The notes beneath the pieces were generated by a model that ran no database searches, had not been told where the DNA came from, and was given only the letters and a program-made list of their open reading frames with translations. The position numbers and the translations under genes are program-made. Positions 9,421-22,100 of a stretch of 64,000 nt of DNA are shown here, piece by piece (the stretch's first letter is position 1; every line of letters begins with the position of its first letter). Source of the stretch: Aphrophora alni (lineage: Eukaryota; Arthropoda; Insecta; Hemiptera; Aphrophoridae); contig OY740773.1 of assembly GCA_963513935.1 (NCBI GenBank), positions 104,021,291 to 104,085,290 on the forward strand. Reading direction: 5' to 3'.

Positions 9421-11723
9421 TGAATGTTGCCATTCAAAATATCTGATTAACATTAATTTCTACTCTAGTTTAGATTATAAAGAAAAAAATCTGGTATCTT
9501 TTAGTATTATTGATCGGTTGTATTTTAAAATGAATGACTCTGTACTGTATCATATAAGAATATCATGTTTTATAAGATATGTGCCCTAAACTCTAATCTA
9601 AAATTAATACTTTTAAAATTTATAAATCCTAGCAAAATTATCAACTGAGTAACAAAATCTATATATAAACGGCACAGAGCAAACTGTAATGCCTTTTAAA
9701 ACATAATGTATTTTTGACTTCAATATTTTCTGTATTAGGTCTAGATTTGTTTCAGTTGTATAAAAAAAAACTTAAATACTACAACTTGGATGCAACAGTT
9801 AAACATATTTTTCTTTTCATAAATTCTACTATAGTGTTTAGTGCTAATATTTTGTGTGTTGTAAACATGAAAGTAATTTTTTACGATTAGATGATTTTTT
9901 CTTGTTATAATCATTACTAACACCAATTAGAAACTATCGGTATTAAAACTTTCAAGTCTCTAGAAAATTTGTACAGGCTGTTATTAGGTTATTGTAACGT
10001 GTCTTTCTGAGAATAATTGATGGACATTTGTAGTGACTTTTAGCACATATTTTATGAGTAACTGTAAACAGGCATTGTATTTCAGAATGATATCATTTTT
10101 TGTGGTAGAGGCTGTATTTTAAAATAGCTTTTATATCATTTATATTGCATATATGTATTTGTAATTTTTTATTAGCATTTTTTATCATTGAAATATTGTC
10201 AAAATACATTTTTAGTCATGTTACTTCTACCGTTACGGTTTTTCAACCAATTCAAGATATTTGTCAAGTGTAACAACTCAGTTGGAAAATAACATAAATC
10301 TCTCCTTTTTTGGTATTTAGAAAGTACACAGTTATATCTTTAAAATTATATATAAAAGTTTTATTTTTTTTTTTGTGATAAACGTTTTTTTTTAAACCAT
10401 AGAAAATACCAGGGTTCTGTGCCAAGCATAGACATGGAAGGCCAGGCTTGATAATGGTTGGAAGAAAATGTTTAAGGTGCTTTTACATTGGCTGAATAAA
10501 TTTTTAGATTATGTGTGTTCATCCAAAAATCACTTTTTTGTACTCGGAAGGTCCCAAAAATGGATATTTCTATGAATTCACCACGTTTATTTGATTTAAA
10601 TGGTTCATATATAATTAGTCGATCAAGAGAATAACTAGAAAATTTTACAAAATTTTCATTCAAACTTTTTTGAAAATTCATTTAGTACAAACCTTACTTT
10701 GAAAAAAGAAATAGATCTTTCTGTGGCTATCAAATCATCATTTGAGACCGCAATAAGCCCTTATGGCTGACATGATAAAGGGAACTCTTTTATGTTGCTA
10801 CATTAAGTAAATAGAAACTTAGAAAATAATTTAAAATCATTACACATTGGCCTAAACGATTAAACTCCGCTCCATAATTACTAGGATAATTATTTTCTAT
10901 ACATAATTTCTAGTAAATATTTGTAAACATATAATTAGTAAATTTAGAAGATGTTTTACTCTGCCAGTTCAGCCTAGTTGATGTTGAAAATGACCTTTTA
11001 ATTTGGTTTTTATGTGTTTTGCACTTTTTACATGAAATAATTACAATTTTGGTCATGTTCATCTTCCAATCTACACAGGGTGTTTCAAAAATATGTGTCC
11101 TAACTTTAAAAAGTGATTTATAGCAAAATAAAGAAAAAGTTGGTTTAATCATATGTTCAAAAACACTTTATCTGTCTGCCATTTTGTGGTTTTTTTAAAA
11201 ATAATGATAACTAAAAAATGTATTTAGAGTTCAAATATGGTATACACATTTTTCGTGTATGTTTTACCAGTATAAATTTTATAGAACTTTATCTTATAAA
11301 TTATCAAAATGGCGGCTGTTAGAAATTTTTAATGAATAAGTGAATCCAAACTTTGAAAAAAAATGTAAGCCGTCATCATTTTAAAATTTATAATGTAAAG
11401 TTTAGAATCTTAGCATACTGGTAAAACATAGCAATACCCTTATATTTTGAAAACTGCTCGACTGTTTTTAATTAAATTATAGATACTTTTTGAAATTCAA
11501 ATCCATCATTAAAGATGACTTTACACAATGTGATAAAGTATGTTTTTAATAAACAATTTTCTCACTATCTTGTTTAGTAAATAGCTTTTTGAAATATTGT
11601 TCCTATATTAGTGTTTAGGGCAATGTTCAGCCATTGTATATTCCTTTTAGGAAGCAATTCTCAGCTATTGTAATCAATCTTTTTGAGAATGTAAGAAAAA
11701 TATGTGATAAAAAACATGGTGAT
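9421..11723. other. Intergenic A+T-rich DNA
   Basis: No gene is recognised. At about 11077 CACAGGGTGTTTCAAAAATA looks like one end of a transposon, but no matching second end is visible. Short open frames here have no family features. Confidence 0.4.
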
Positions 11724-12429
11724 TAGGGCTGTGCGTTAACGGGTAACAGCTAATCGTCAACGTTGACCATCGCCAACGATCAACGTAGTTGACGAAGAAG
11801 TGCATTAACTGCTAACGTTGATTATTTGCTTAGTGCTTGCAGGTGATGCATCAGTGGTTGTTTGTTAGCGACAGCGGCCCACTCGATGTGCGCGCACCCA
11901 GCTACATGTACGCCTCTCAGTCGTCTGTTAGTTGAGCAACTAAAGCGAATCAATTAATGTCAACGTTTATTCATCAACTGAATCAACGTATGTTTCTGCT
12001 GTAGCCTACTATTTTACTGTTTGTTTTTTACTAAATCTAAAACTGTATAAAACGACGACTGGATAATACGAAAATAGTGTGGTGTAAATAACCAACGTGA
12101 TTTTATTTTATCACGCATTGGAATTATTGTAATAATTGATTATAACTGATTAATTAACTAGTAATAATACAAATAACTCGAAAACTTATTCCTCTGTAAA
12201 TAATCAATTTTTATTTATCTAAGAAAGAGGCGACAGTCGATTGATGACTAGAGCCTTCTCACTTCTCACTGAACACGTGCACTGCACACCTGCACACTGA
12301 ACAAACAAAGACGCTTGGTCTTCTGTTCTGTCTGGCAGGTTAGCGTTAGCAGTTTTTTTCAACAGTTAATCACGCTCAATGTTAACTGGTGATGACGTTG
12401 ACCATTGTTAGCGTTAACGCCCACCACTA
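11724..12429. mobile_element. Non-autonomous hAT-type element, 706 bp
   Basis: The left end TAGGGCTGTGCGTTAACGGG and the right end (reverse complement TAGTGGTGGGCGTTAACGCT) form inverted termini. They are flanked by near-identical 8 bp repeats ATGGTGAT (11716-11723) and ATAGTGAT (12430-12437), one mismatch. Both ends carry repeated GTCAACGTTGACC-like and TTAACG motifs, which is typical of hAT subterminal binding regions. The interior is G+C-richer than its surroundings and has no long frame. Confidence 0.78.
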
Positions 12430-13130
12430 ATAGTGATATTTCTTTAAATGACCCAAAGTGTTAATAATACTGGACCAACGATTTAAAAAATGTTATTTTA
12501 TATAAATTGGTTATGTAACTATCAAGAATGATAAAAGTAATAATTTAAAATTAAACAATCGAGAAATTATAGAACTTATTTGATTTTTGTAAAACTCTTC
12601 TGGTTAAAAATAAAATGGTTTAAATTTTTTTTAAAACTTAAAAGTATAACTTACAGGTTTTTTAAGAACTGTAGTATTTTATAATGCCACGTTGATTTTA
12701 AGTCCTCAATTTAACAAGTATGGTTTCCAGTGAGAATACGGTTTATTGAGGGAAAACATCACAACAAAACTATATGTAGTACCAATATACAGACATAAAA
12801 CATTTCATGTACGAATGAGTTGAGCAAAAAAGAAACTTTCTGCTTGTATGTATGCTAGTCACTTTACACAATTTATTAATGTTTATTATTCATGATTATT
12901 TGTAACCTCAAATCAAAAATGATTAGATAGAAACAGAGAAATGTTAGACAGAGAGGGTGCGAAGAAGCAACTACTTGATGAAATGAAACAAATATACTTA
13001 ACATGACTTTTTTATTTTGCTAACATGTGAATGAAGTTTTAAAATAGTGTACAAACAGAATTTTGGTGGTGGTGTTAGAAATATATGGTTATAAAAGAAC
13101 TAGAATAATGACAAAAGTTTGTGTGATGTG

Positions 13131-13161
<31 letters not shown>

Positions 13162-14330
13162 ATTTCAAGATGTATTAAAGTTTTGTTATGTATTCATGAG
13201 TAAAAAAGTATTCCAATTTAAAAAATGTTCAATAGTAAAATTACATTTTTATGAAAAAAGTACACAAAAGCTAAAAATTTAAGCCTAAAAAATTTCACCA
13301 AAAATATTTATGATCCAAAACCCAACTTGTTACATGCCATTATTTAGAAAAAGGTACTATGAATTTATAAATGTTCTAAAATCATACATTTTAGAGTCAG
13401 GCAATAAATAATGAGAAAAATTACTAAAATTTGTACAAAAAAATCACCAGCAAACTTTTATAATAAAATAGCAGACATTTTTTTTTTACTATTCCAACAT
13501 TATCTCTAGTTAAAGTATAAAGGTGTGAAAAAAAAAAAAAAATTGAATCAACAAAACAATTAAGTAAAGTAAAAAATAATAAACCTAGCAAACACAACCT
13601 AAAATGCACTAAACTTGTTATAGTACCAGCAAGTCTACCATGCAAAATGGCTATCTCAATCTGTGACAAAAACAACATGATTCTGTTTGGGAACATCGAC
13701 TTTGAAGTTACAGTACAAACAAAATATTTGCAACATAGGAAAGATCAATATAACAATCGACAACTCTGAACTTCCTCTTTCAAATGATTACAGATCATCA
13801 AAATAATGGAAATATTACTAATTGATATTTTTACATAAGAGTACAGTTGTAAATATCCCTGGCGTGAATAATTTTGGGTATGACATTTTAAAAATGTCTA
13901 TATCTCAATAACTGTGGGAGTAGTGATAATTTAGAAGCACCCTTGAAAAGAGAAAGAAAAACACTTAGAATTATGTATCTTTGAGTTTAGTATTCTTCCT
14001 ATTAGATAGAAATGCGGACTTGTGAAAAATAGACAAATATGACATTAATTTTTATCTTCTGCTTCAACAACTGGTGTCGTGTTTATCGCTAGCGACAAAA
14101 TATCAATTTGTTAAATTATTTTTATTGCGCTTAATGAAGTTTTGGTTATAAGAACTTGTTAGTATGGATCAATGGTACTTAGATTGTTGTGGTAGGATGG
14201 TATTTAGTGGGCAAAATATTGATTTGTAAAAAGTATTATTTAACAACAACACTGTGTCGAATGCTACCACAGCAAGGAATTTTTGCAACAACCCGTTGTC
14301 TAATGCCAGTTGGAGGGTAAATGACCAACT
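12430..14330. other. Intergenic A+T-rich DNA
   Basis: No gene is recognised. The stretch 13850-14040 has the look of a decayed repeat, but I cannot assign it. A homopolymer A tract lies near 13527-13543. Confidence 0.35.
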
Positions 14331-14334
14331 ATAT

Positions 14335-14425
14335 AAAGTCTCTAGGTGGTTGAGAGGTATAAGGAAATAAAGGTTGTGAGACACATGGTGCCGAAGGTTG
14401 TGGGTTCGAATCCTACTTAAGACGT
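14335..14425 (+). repeat. tRNA-Leu-like pseudogene or SINE head
   Basis: The segment from GTCTCTAGGTGGTTGAGAGG to GTGGGTTCGAATCCTACTTA ends AAGACG. It contains a perfect B box (GGTTCGAATCC) and a weaker A-box region about 45 bases upstream. The 5' GTCT can pair with the 3' AGAC, and the long variable part resembles a class II (Leu/Ser) tRNA. The D arm and anticodon arm do not fold well, so it is better read as a tRNA-derived SINE head or a pseudogene than as a working tRNA. Confidence 0.5.
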
Positions 14426-15364
14426 GCTTTTTCCGTGCAGTTTGGTTCACTCCAATCTGGCCACTGTAAATAAACTGTGGTTGACAAGGTTAGTTTGAAA
14501 CAAATTTCACAGAAAACACCAATTTTTGTAGTTTTATTTTTGTAATTATGTTAAGTTTAACAAATTTATAAAAATTTCCTAAAATAAAAATTTGTAATTG
14601 TGTTTATATACATTAAAAATATTGTCATATATTTTATAATTGGAGCCAAAATATGACAAGCCACAGGAATACACGAGTGTGGGACATGATCGATTAACAG
14701 ACACGGTTGCTGTTACATTTATCATTAAACAAATATTGACTGAATAACCCCTATGTATTTCTTTCTCTTTTTATTAAGCAACACTATATTAATCTCGCCT
14801 GAATGTCTAACATTTCTAGGTAAAATCTTTTTAATTATTTACTAATAAAATCTTTATGTTAAGAAATTATAATGGCAATGTATCTCAGTCAAAAATCAGC
14901 TCTAATGTATTTTAGTTTTTAATATATTTTATTTCATATATTAAAAATCCTGCCTAAGTATCTTTGTTCATAAATTTACCTAATATATCAATGTTGTAAT
15001 ATATATATCAAATTTTTATACTGTTTTATATCTAAGTATAAACATGTAACCATTAGAAGCATCACAGAATTTAAAGGTTTTCGTTCAATCATATATTAAG
15101 AAAACTTTTAGTTTTTAAAGTATTTAATGAATAATTGACGTGATTTTTGTTTTAAATTTGTGTAATGTTATTTTATTAGTTTGATGGTTTTGTACAGTGT
15201 AGAATAAATTTATTATTGTTAACTTTTAAAGAAAATATTGTAACCTTAAAAATAAATAAAATACATTCATAGTATGATTGAGGTTAAGTTATTCCAATTT
15301 CAAAACCATTTGAGTTTTTAGAATGCAAGCCAAAATTAATCAGATCCAAAAAAGTTGCTATCTC
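14426..15364. other. Intergenic A+T-rich DNA
   Basis: No coding sequence or repeat is recognised. The part next to the tRNA-like segment may be the body of the same SINE. Confidence 0.3.
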
Positions 15365-16345
15365 TTCAACTGATAAAGACTGGCACAGTCTTCCTGGACA
15401 TAGAAAAGGCCTTCGATAGAGTGTAGCATGATGGTCTTATCCACAAACTAAGGCACTACAACTTATGAGATGTGATAATGCATCTCATTAGATCATACCT
15501 GTCCGACCGTAAGTTTAAGGTTGATGTAGACCAAACAACATCTACACAGAGAACAATACTGGCCGGCGTCCCACAAGAGTCGCTAATATTCCAACACTTT
15601 TGGAATACCACTGTGGCCATTTATGCAGATGACACCGCGATATCAGAACAGTCATGGCAACCACATATAATACACAATAAGCTACAAAAAGCACTAAATA
15701 CCCTTGAGCCATAGCTCACAATCTGGAATATGTCAAAGTTCCAGGCACTGTTACTTTGCAAACGACACACAATCAAATCTAACATAGCTCTACTCGTATT
15801 CAACGAAAACATACACCGGGCGGATCAATTTTAGTACTTAGGGATCACCCTGGAGAGGAAACTAACATGGTCAGCCCACATAAACTACACTCTTAAAAGA
15901 GCAACTCTTCTAGTTGTATCCATTGCTCAACAAAACAAGTTGTCTCTCATGAAGACCGGTCAGTACTCATGAGTATACTTACATATGCATCTCCCATCTG
16001 GGGACACACTGTGGACATTCAACCCGAAGACTACAACTATTTCAAAACAAAGTTTTTAGAATAGTGACTAAAGCAATAATATGCACCAAACTTAGAACAA
16101 CACACAAAGACTTGAATGTGCCTTTTCTCAAACAACACATCCAACATTTAGCAGTAAAACTTTACAAGGGGACACACTCACACCCCACATGTATACTAAT
16201 TTCCTCACTTGGCAGATACAAAACATCTGATAAACACAGACGACCGCTTGTCCCTAACCATATTAAAATAACAACATGGTATCCTAAGATAATTCTCTCC
16301 TTTATCTGTTCAACACTCCAACCTAGGATCCTGCATGATCTAATG
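15365..16345 (+). pseudogene. Jockey-like non-LTR reverse transcriptase relic
   Basis: Three-frame reading gives reverse transcriptase blocks in order. TVFLDIEKAFDRV (around 15385-15422) is followed by a stop in place of W, then HDGLIHKL, then IRSYLSDRKFKVDVD, ILAGVPQ and IYADDTAIS (15617-15645; the catalytic YADD is intact). Later come YLGITLERKLTWSAHI, LTYASPIWG and a C-terminal THKDLNVPF with HIQHLAVKLYK near 16090-16160. Deletions and shifts are clear, for instance between GVPQ and YADD. The endonuclease domain and 5' part are absent, as expected of a 5'-truncated insertion. The assignment to the Jockey group is from overall likeness only. Confidence 0.8.
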
Positions 16346-17945
16346 TGAGGTTGTTCTTGCCTGGACTCTGTCCCATCTAAGGAATTGGCTCACTCTTCGC
16401 ACAGTACATAATGTTTTGTTCTTTTTCATTATATCTTCTAACACATCCATGGAAAGAGCTTACCAGCTTGGTACATGGAAAGCCATTCCTGAATCCTTGT
16501 CTTACGCGATAAGAGTACTAACAGGAAGGAATGTGGTATTAGTAAGTAAGAATCTCACACTATTGGGGATGATTGGATGTCTACCTTTGCTTTTTGAAGA
16601 TTTTCCACCTCTCCTACGAATTATAAAAAAGATAATTTCAGGTCCTAGAATTTTTTTGAAAAATCATTAACATGTAGGAAATTTATTCTCCAGGAGGTGC
16701 TGAAATTATATAATACAGTATTTTTTGTCTTCAGAATTATAAAAATAACATCTGAAGAATGAAATATTCTATTTTCGTGTAATTTTGTAGATTTTTTGAT
16801 AAAGTAAATCAATTGAGATTTAGCCTAATCCTCCATGACAAATCTGTTTAAAGATATGCCTAAAACACCAATATAACCTCAAAATAAAAAAAAAAAAATC
16901 CAAACCCATTTTTATCAAATTCTTACAGATCCGTAGACAAACTGGTTTATTTGGGTCATTTGTCCAAAGTCCGGCCTGACATGCCTCTCTAGAGGGATCT
17001 GAGTCCGAGCCCCAGTCGCAAAAAAAGAAAAAACTATAATTAAAAGTAAAATTACGGTAGTGACCAAGAACGTCAGATAATTTCTATGTTCTTGTGTTCG
17101 TAAGTACAACTCTACACAAACCACATTGCACTTGTAAGATGTATGCGCAGTAACCTAACAGAGAGTAAGAGTAAAGATAGTGACTTTTATCCTCTAGGAT
17201 AAATAGTTTCTGACTATCCTAGTATAAAGAGTGGACAAGTCAAAACTGGTGCTGATACATTACTATTTATTTGTTTTCTTATGTAATAGTTTATTTGAAT
17301 CTTATTTGTGCATATTGTATCTTACGTTATTTTATAGTTATAATTCTTTTTTTTTTGAAATTTGTACATGTGTTTTAAGAGCAAGGGGACCGAAAAAACA
17401 ATACATTCTCAAAAGTCGAGAGATTAACAAAGCTAAACAATTTACCTGACATAAAAACTGTAATCAGAAGAATATGAATAGAAGACGATTTCAATTAAAA
17501 TCTTGGAAAACATAGATCTGTAGTGGGAGTGGAACTAAAGTGAACTCAGGAGACAATCTGTGATGTTGGTCCATCTTACTGGAAATGACTGCATTGCTAC
17601 ACCTCTACCAGCTTAAAGACTACTGTTCAGAAGAACGCATTTTTTGGTCACGAGACTGAATCAAATATGATTCCTCCTTGTATGTTGGATATTGGACAGT
17701 CATTTAAAAACCTCACAGAACAATATCCTAATTCTACTAGGATGTCAGAAGGCTGATTGACTGGAATCCAGGCCAGAACAACATTTTTACCAATATCTTG
17801 GTTATTCTTTAACTTAGATTTAAACAAAGATATTATCATGTAGTTTAGGGCAAACTAACATATTATCTCTTCTAAATTTTGTGTTAAATCAATTGTTTTT
17901 AAGATATTTAACATCTAAATTTCAAATGGATATCAGTTTGAAATA
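16346..17945. other. Intergenic DNA with weak repeat traces
   Basis: No gene is recognised. At 16960-17010 a TGAGTCCGAGCCCC segment followed by an A-rich tail faintly resembles a tRNA-derived B box. On the minus strand at 17660-17839, GKNVVLAWIPVNQ resembles the RNase H 'WIP' block of a non-LTR retrotransposon. Both readings are weak. Confidence 0.3.
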
Positions 17946-18734
17946 CATTGGCATAACTACATTAATTGCCCCCCCCCGCAGGAACATGATTGGTGCCCCC
18001 AAAAACAAAGTCACAACTTGTCTGCTCTAGATGACCCTTCTTCACCCGTAAGCAATCCCACCTCACGGTCTTATATGTAACTAATACTACCTGGTAGTAA
18101 TGAGACACTATTTTTACTCTAAATTGATATGAAAGTAAATTAATTTATCTATAGGTCATTATTTACATAATCAAACTATCTGTTGGTAGCATTGAAATTA
18201 AATATGACAATGCTATGAAGTAACACACTCAAAAGAACATTAAACTAATTTATTATCTATAAAAGAGAAAGAAAGACTGTAACTTTAATCATTAAGGTTT
18301 ATTATTTTCAAAACTCTTGTAATTTGTTATAATTACAATTATTTAAAACCTCTTCTTTTCTTCATATGAAAATACTTGTCGGCTAACGTGTTAAGGTCGA
18401 TAGCATGAGTCTGCTAAAAACTGCCAGAGAACTCAGTCTGGGGTTAGACATTGTATTCCTCAAATAAGTCTTGATAAGTTTGGAGGGCGGCATTATTGTT
18501 AACTGCTAATAATAATGATTAAAGTTCCGACTTATGATCTGTGGTTATATTATTTATGGAATAGTTTTATTAAGATATCTTAATGAAATTTTGTTGATTG
18601 TAAAATTTATTTTGATGATAATGTGTTTACTACACTTTATGTTTTGAATTCCTTTATATACTTTTAATGTGCCCGGGTTGCGGGGCCCCTTCACCTGCCA
18701 TCCCCACACTGCGGGGTTGCTTTTTATGCCACTG
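17946..18734. mobile_element. Non-autonomous hAT-type element, 789 bp
   Basis: The left end CATTGGCATAAC and the right end (reverse complement CAGTGGCATAAA) match as hAT-like short inverted termini. A perfect 8 bp direct repeat TTGAAATA lies immediately outside (17938-17945 and 18735-18742). Subterminal regions contain CCCCCCCCGCAGG on the left and G+C-rich sequence on the right. There is no transposase frame. Confidence 0.85.
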
Positions 18735-19137
18735 TTGAAATAGTTATGAGAAATTTTAATTTTATGTAGTTTTATTTCATCATGATTAAAACCGCATTCA
18801 AAATGTTAACTCAATTAATAACAAATTAAAAAATAGTTTACAAATTCTGTCTATAGAACTAATTTAATAAAAGAACTCTAAATCACCCTTTAATGAAACA
18901 CCCTTTAAAATTTAAAAATAGATGATGGTTACCGCAATCGTTTTACTTTGAACAACAAAAACAAAAATGATTCTTTATTAATTTATAAAATTGTCTACTA
19001 ATACTTACAGAGTGCCAGATAGATGTCCTACAACTTCTGTGTAAAGATTGAGGATATGCAGGTACAGAAAGAATACAGGTTAAGATGGACACAAGATGGT
19101 CTATAATGCAAAAAATAAAACAAATTAATATATTGCT

Positions 19138-22100
19138 ACATTATCATAACTAATGAAGGAACACTAGAGAAATAGAGTAACAACACCTCAGATAAACAAC
19201 ACTGGGTATACAAAACATAATACAAGGAATTATTATAAATACATAATATAATAAAATAGTTTCTTACAACATCGTTGATATATTCAATATTTATTAAAAC
19301 AACCTATATACTACTGTGGTAGCTTGTAGTTAAATCTTCAGACAGTTTATAATAAACCCAAATTAAAAAACATAAATACCCTTTGGAAACTAAAACTAAC
19401 AAAAACAATTTTTCTCAAATGCTTTCACAACATAATTAATGATGGAGCACTAGAGAAATAAAGTAACAACAACTCAGATAAACTTCACTAGGGACATAAA
19501 ATTAATACAAAGGAAAAATATAAAATCATAATATAACAAATGTATTTCTTACATGCTCTTTATATATTCAATACTTATTCAAACCATTTATATACTCTCG
19601 TAGCTTGTTGGTAAATCTGCATACACCTGATAACAAAACCAAACTACTGTAGAAAACATTATTCTCGTTGGGGAAAAACCCACAAAAACTATTTTTCAAG
19701 TGCTTCCACAAAATTACTAATGAAAGAGACCTAGAGAAATAGAGTTACAACCCCTCAGATAAACTTCACTGAGGACACAAAACATAATACAAGGAATTAA
19801 TATAAATACATAATATAATAAAATAGTATCATACATTCTCTTTGATATATTCAATAGTTATTGAAACAACCTATATACTCTGGTAGTTTGTAGATAAATC
19901 TACATAAACCTGATAATAAACTCAAATTAGAAAACAATAATACTCTTTAAAAATAAAAACTATTTTTCAAGTGCTTCCACTACATAAATAATGAAGGAGC
20001 ACATGTAAAATAGAGTAACAACCCCTGAGATAAACAATACTGGGGAATAAAACATAATACAAGGGTCAAATATAAATACATAATATAATATAGTAGTATC
20101 ATACATTCTCTTTGATATATTCGATAGTTATTCAAACGACCTATATATTCTGGTAGCTTGTAGATAAATCTTCACACACCTGATAATAAACCCAAATTAG
20201 AAAACAATAATACTCTTTAAAAAATAAATCCAACAAAAACTATTTTTCACGTGCTTCCACTACATAACTAATGAAGGAACACTAGAGAAATAGAGTAACA
20301 ACACCTCAGATAAACTTCAATAGGGAATAAAAAATAATACAAGGGACACATATACAGTAAATACATAATATAATAAAAAAGTATCATACATTCTCTTTGA
20401 TATATTCAATATTTATTCAAACAACCTATATATTCTGGTAGCTTGTAGATAAATCTTCAGACACCTGATAATAAAAATCCAAATTAAAAAAAAAATCATT
20501 AATACTCTTTGGAAATAATAACTAACAAAAACTGAATGCATTATTAGTATCCAGGTCACTATTATTTTAAAATAAAGTTTCTTACCTTTGTTTCCGTCAA
20601 TTGACGCATCACATTTACAAAAAAAAAGAGGTCACTTGACGGAAACAAAGGTAAAAAACTATATTTTACAAAAACTATTTCTCAAATGCTTTCATATCGT
20701 AACTAATGAAGGAGCACTAGAGAAATGAAGTAACAACACCTTAGATAAACAACACTGGGTACACAAAACATAATACAAGGAATTAATATTAATACATAAT
20801 ATAATAAAATAGTTTTTTAAAACATCGTTGATATATTCAATATTTATTCAAACAACCTAAATACTCTGGTTGTTCAAACACCTGATATTACACCCAAATT
20901 ATAAAACAGTAATACTCTTTGGAAATAAAAACACGACAAAACTATTTTTTAAATTCTTCCACAACATAACTAAAGAAGGAGTACAAGAGAAATAGAGTAA
21001 CAATCCCTCAAATAAACTTCACTGGGGACACACAAAATAATACAGTTTTCAAATATAAAAACATAATATAACAAAATAGTTTCTTATAGTTTCCTTTATA
21101 TACTCAATATTTCTTCAAACAACCCATATCCTCTGGTAGCTTGTAGGTCAATGTTCATACACCTGATAAAAAGCCAAATTAGTAAACATAAATACTTGTT
21201 GGAAATAAAAACCAACAAAAACAATTTTTCAAGTGTTTTCACATCATAAATAATGAAGGAGCACAAGAGAAATAGAGTAACAACCCCTCAGATAAACAAC
21301 TCTGGAGACACAAAACATAATACAAGGGACATATATTAATACATAATATAATAAAATAGTATCATACATTCTCTTTTATATATTCGATAATTATTCAAAC
21401 AACCTATATACTCTGGTAACTTGTAGGTAAATCTACATACAGTTTATAATAAACCCAAATTAGAAAACATAAATACTCGTTGGAAATAAAAACCAAATAA
21501 ACTTATTTTCAAGTGCTTCCACAACATAACTAATGAAGGAGCACTAGAGAAATAGAGTATCAACCCCTCAGATAAACTTTACTGGGGACACAAAATATAA
21601 TACAAGGGACAAATAAAAAACACAATATAAAAAAGTAGTTACTTACATTGTCACTGATATATTCAATACTTATTTCAAACAACCTATATACTCTGGTAGT
21701 TTGTAGATAAATCTACATACACCTGATAATACACACGAATTAGAAAACATAAATACTTGTTGGAAATAAAAACCAACAAAAATTATTTTTCAAATGTTTT
21801 CACAACATAAATAATGAAGGAGCACTAGAGAAATAGCGTAACAACCCTTCACATAAACAACACTGGTTACACAAAACATAATACAAGGAATTAATATTAA
21901 TACATAATATAATAAAATAGTTTCTTACAACCTCGTTGATATATTCAATATTTATTCAAACAACCTATATACTGTGGTAGCTTGTAGGTAAACCCTCAGA
22001 CACCTGATAATAAACCCAAATAAAAATAATAAATACTCTTCGGAAATTAAATCTAACCAAAACTATTTCTTAAATGCTTTCACATCATAACTAATGAAGG

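Noticed and set aside
13424..13696. 90-codon minus-strand open frame with hydrophobic stretch
   Set aside because: The composition is what T-rich DNA gives by chance; no motif, splice context or family likeness is visible.
14335..14425. A working tRNA-Leu gene
   Set aside because: The B box and acceptor ends fit, but the D arm and anticodon arm do not pair and no anticodon can be assigned.
16416..16670. 84-codon plus-strand open frame after the Jockey relic
   Set aside because: No retroelement motif, splice signal or conserved pattern is recognisable.
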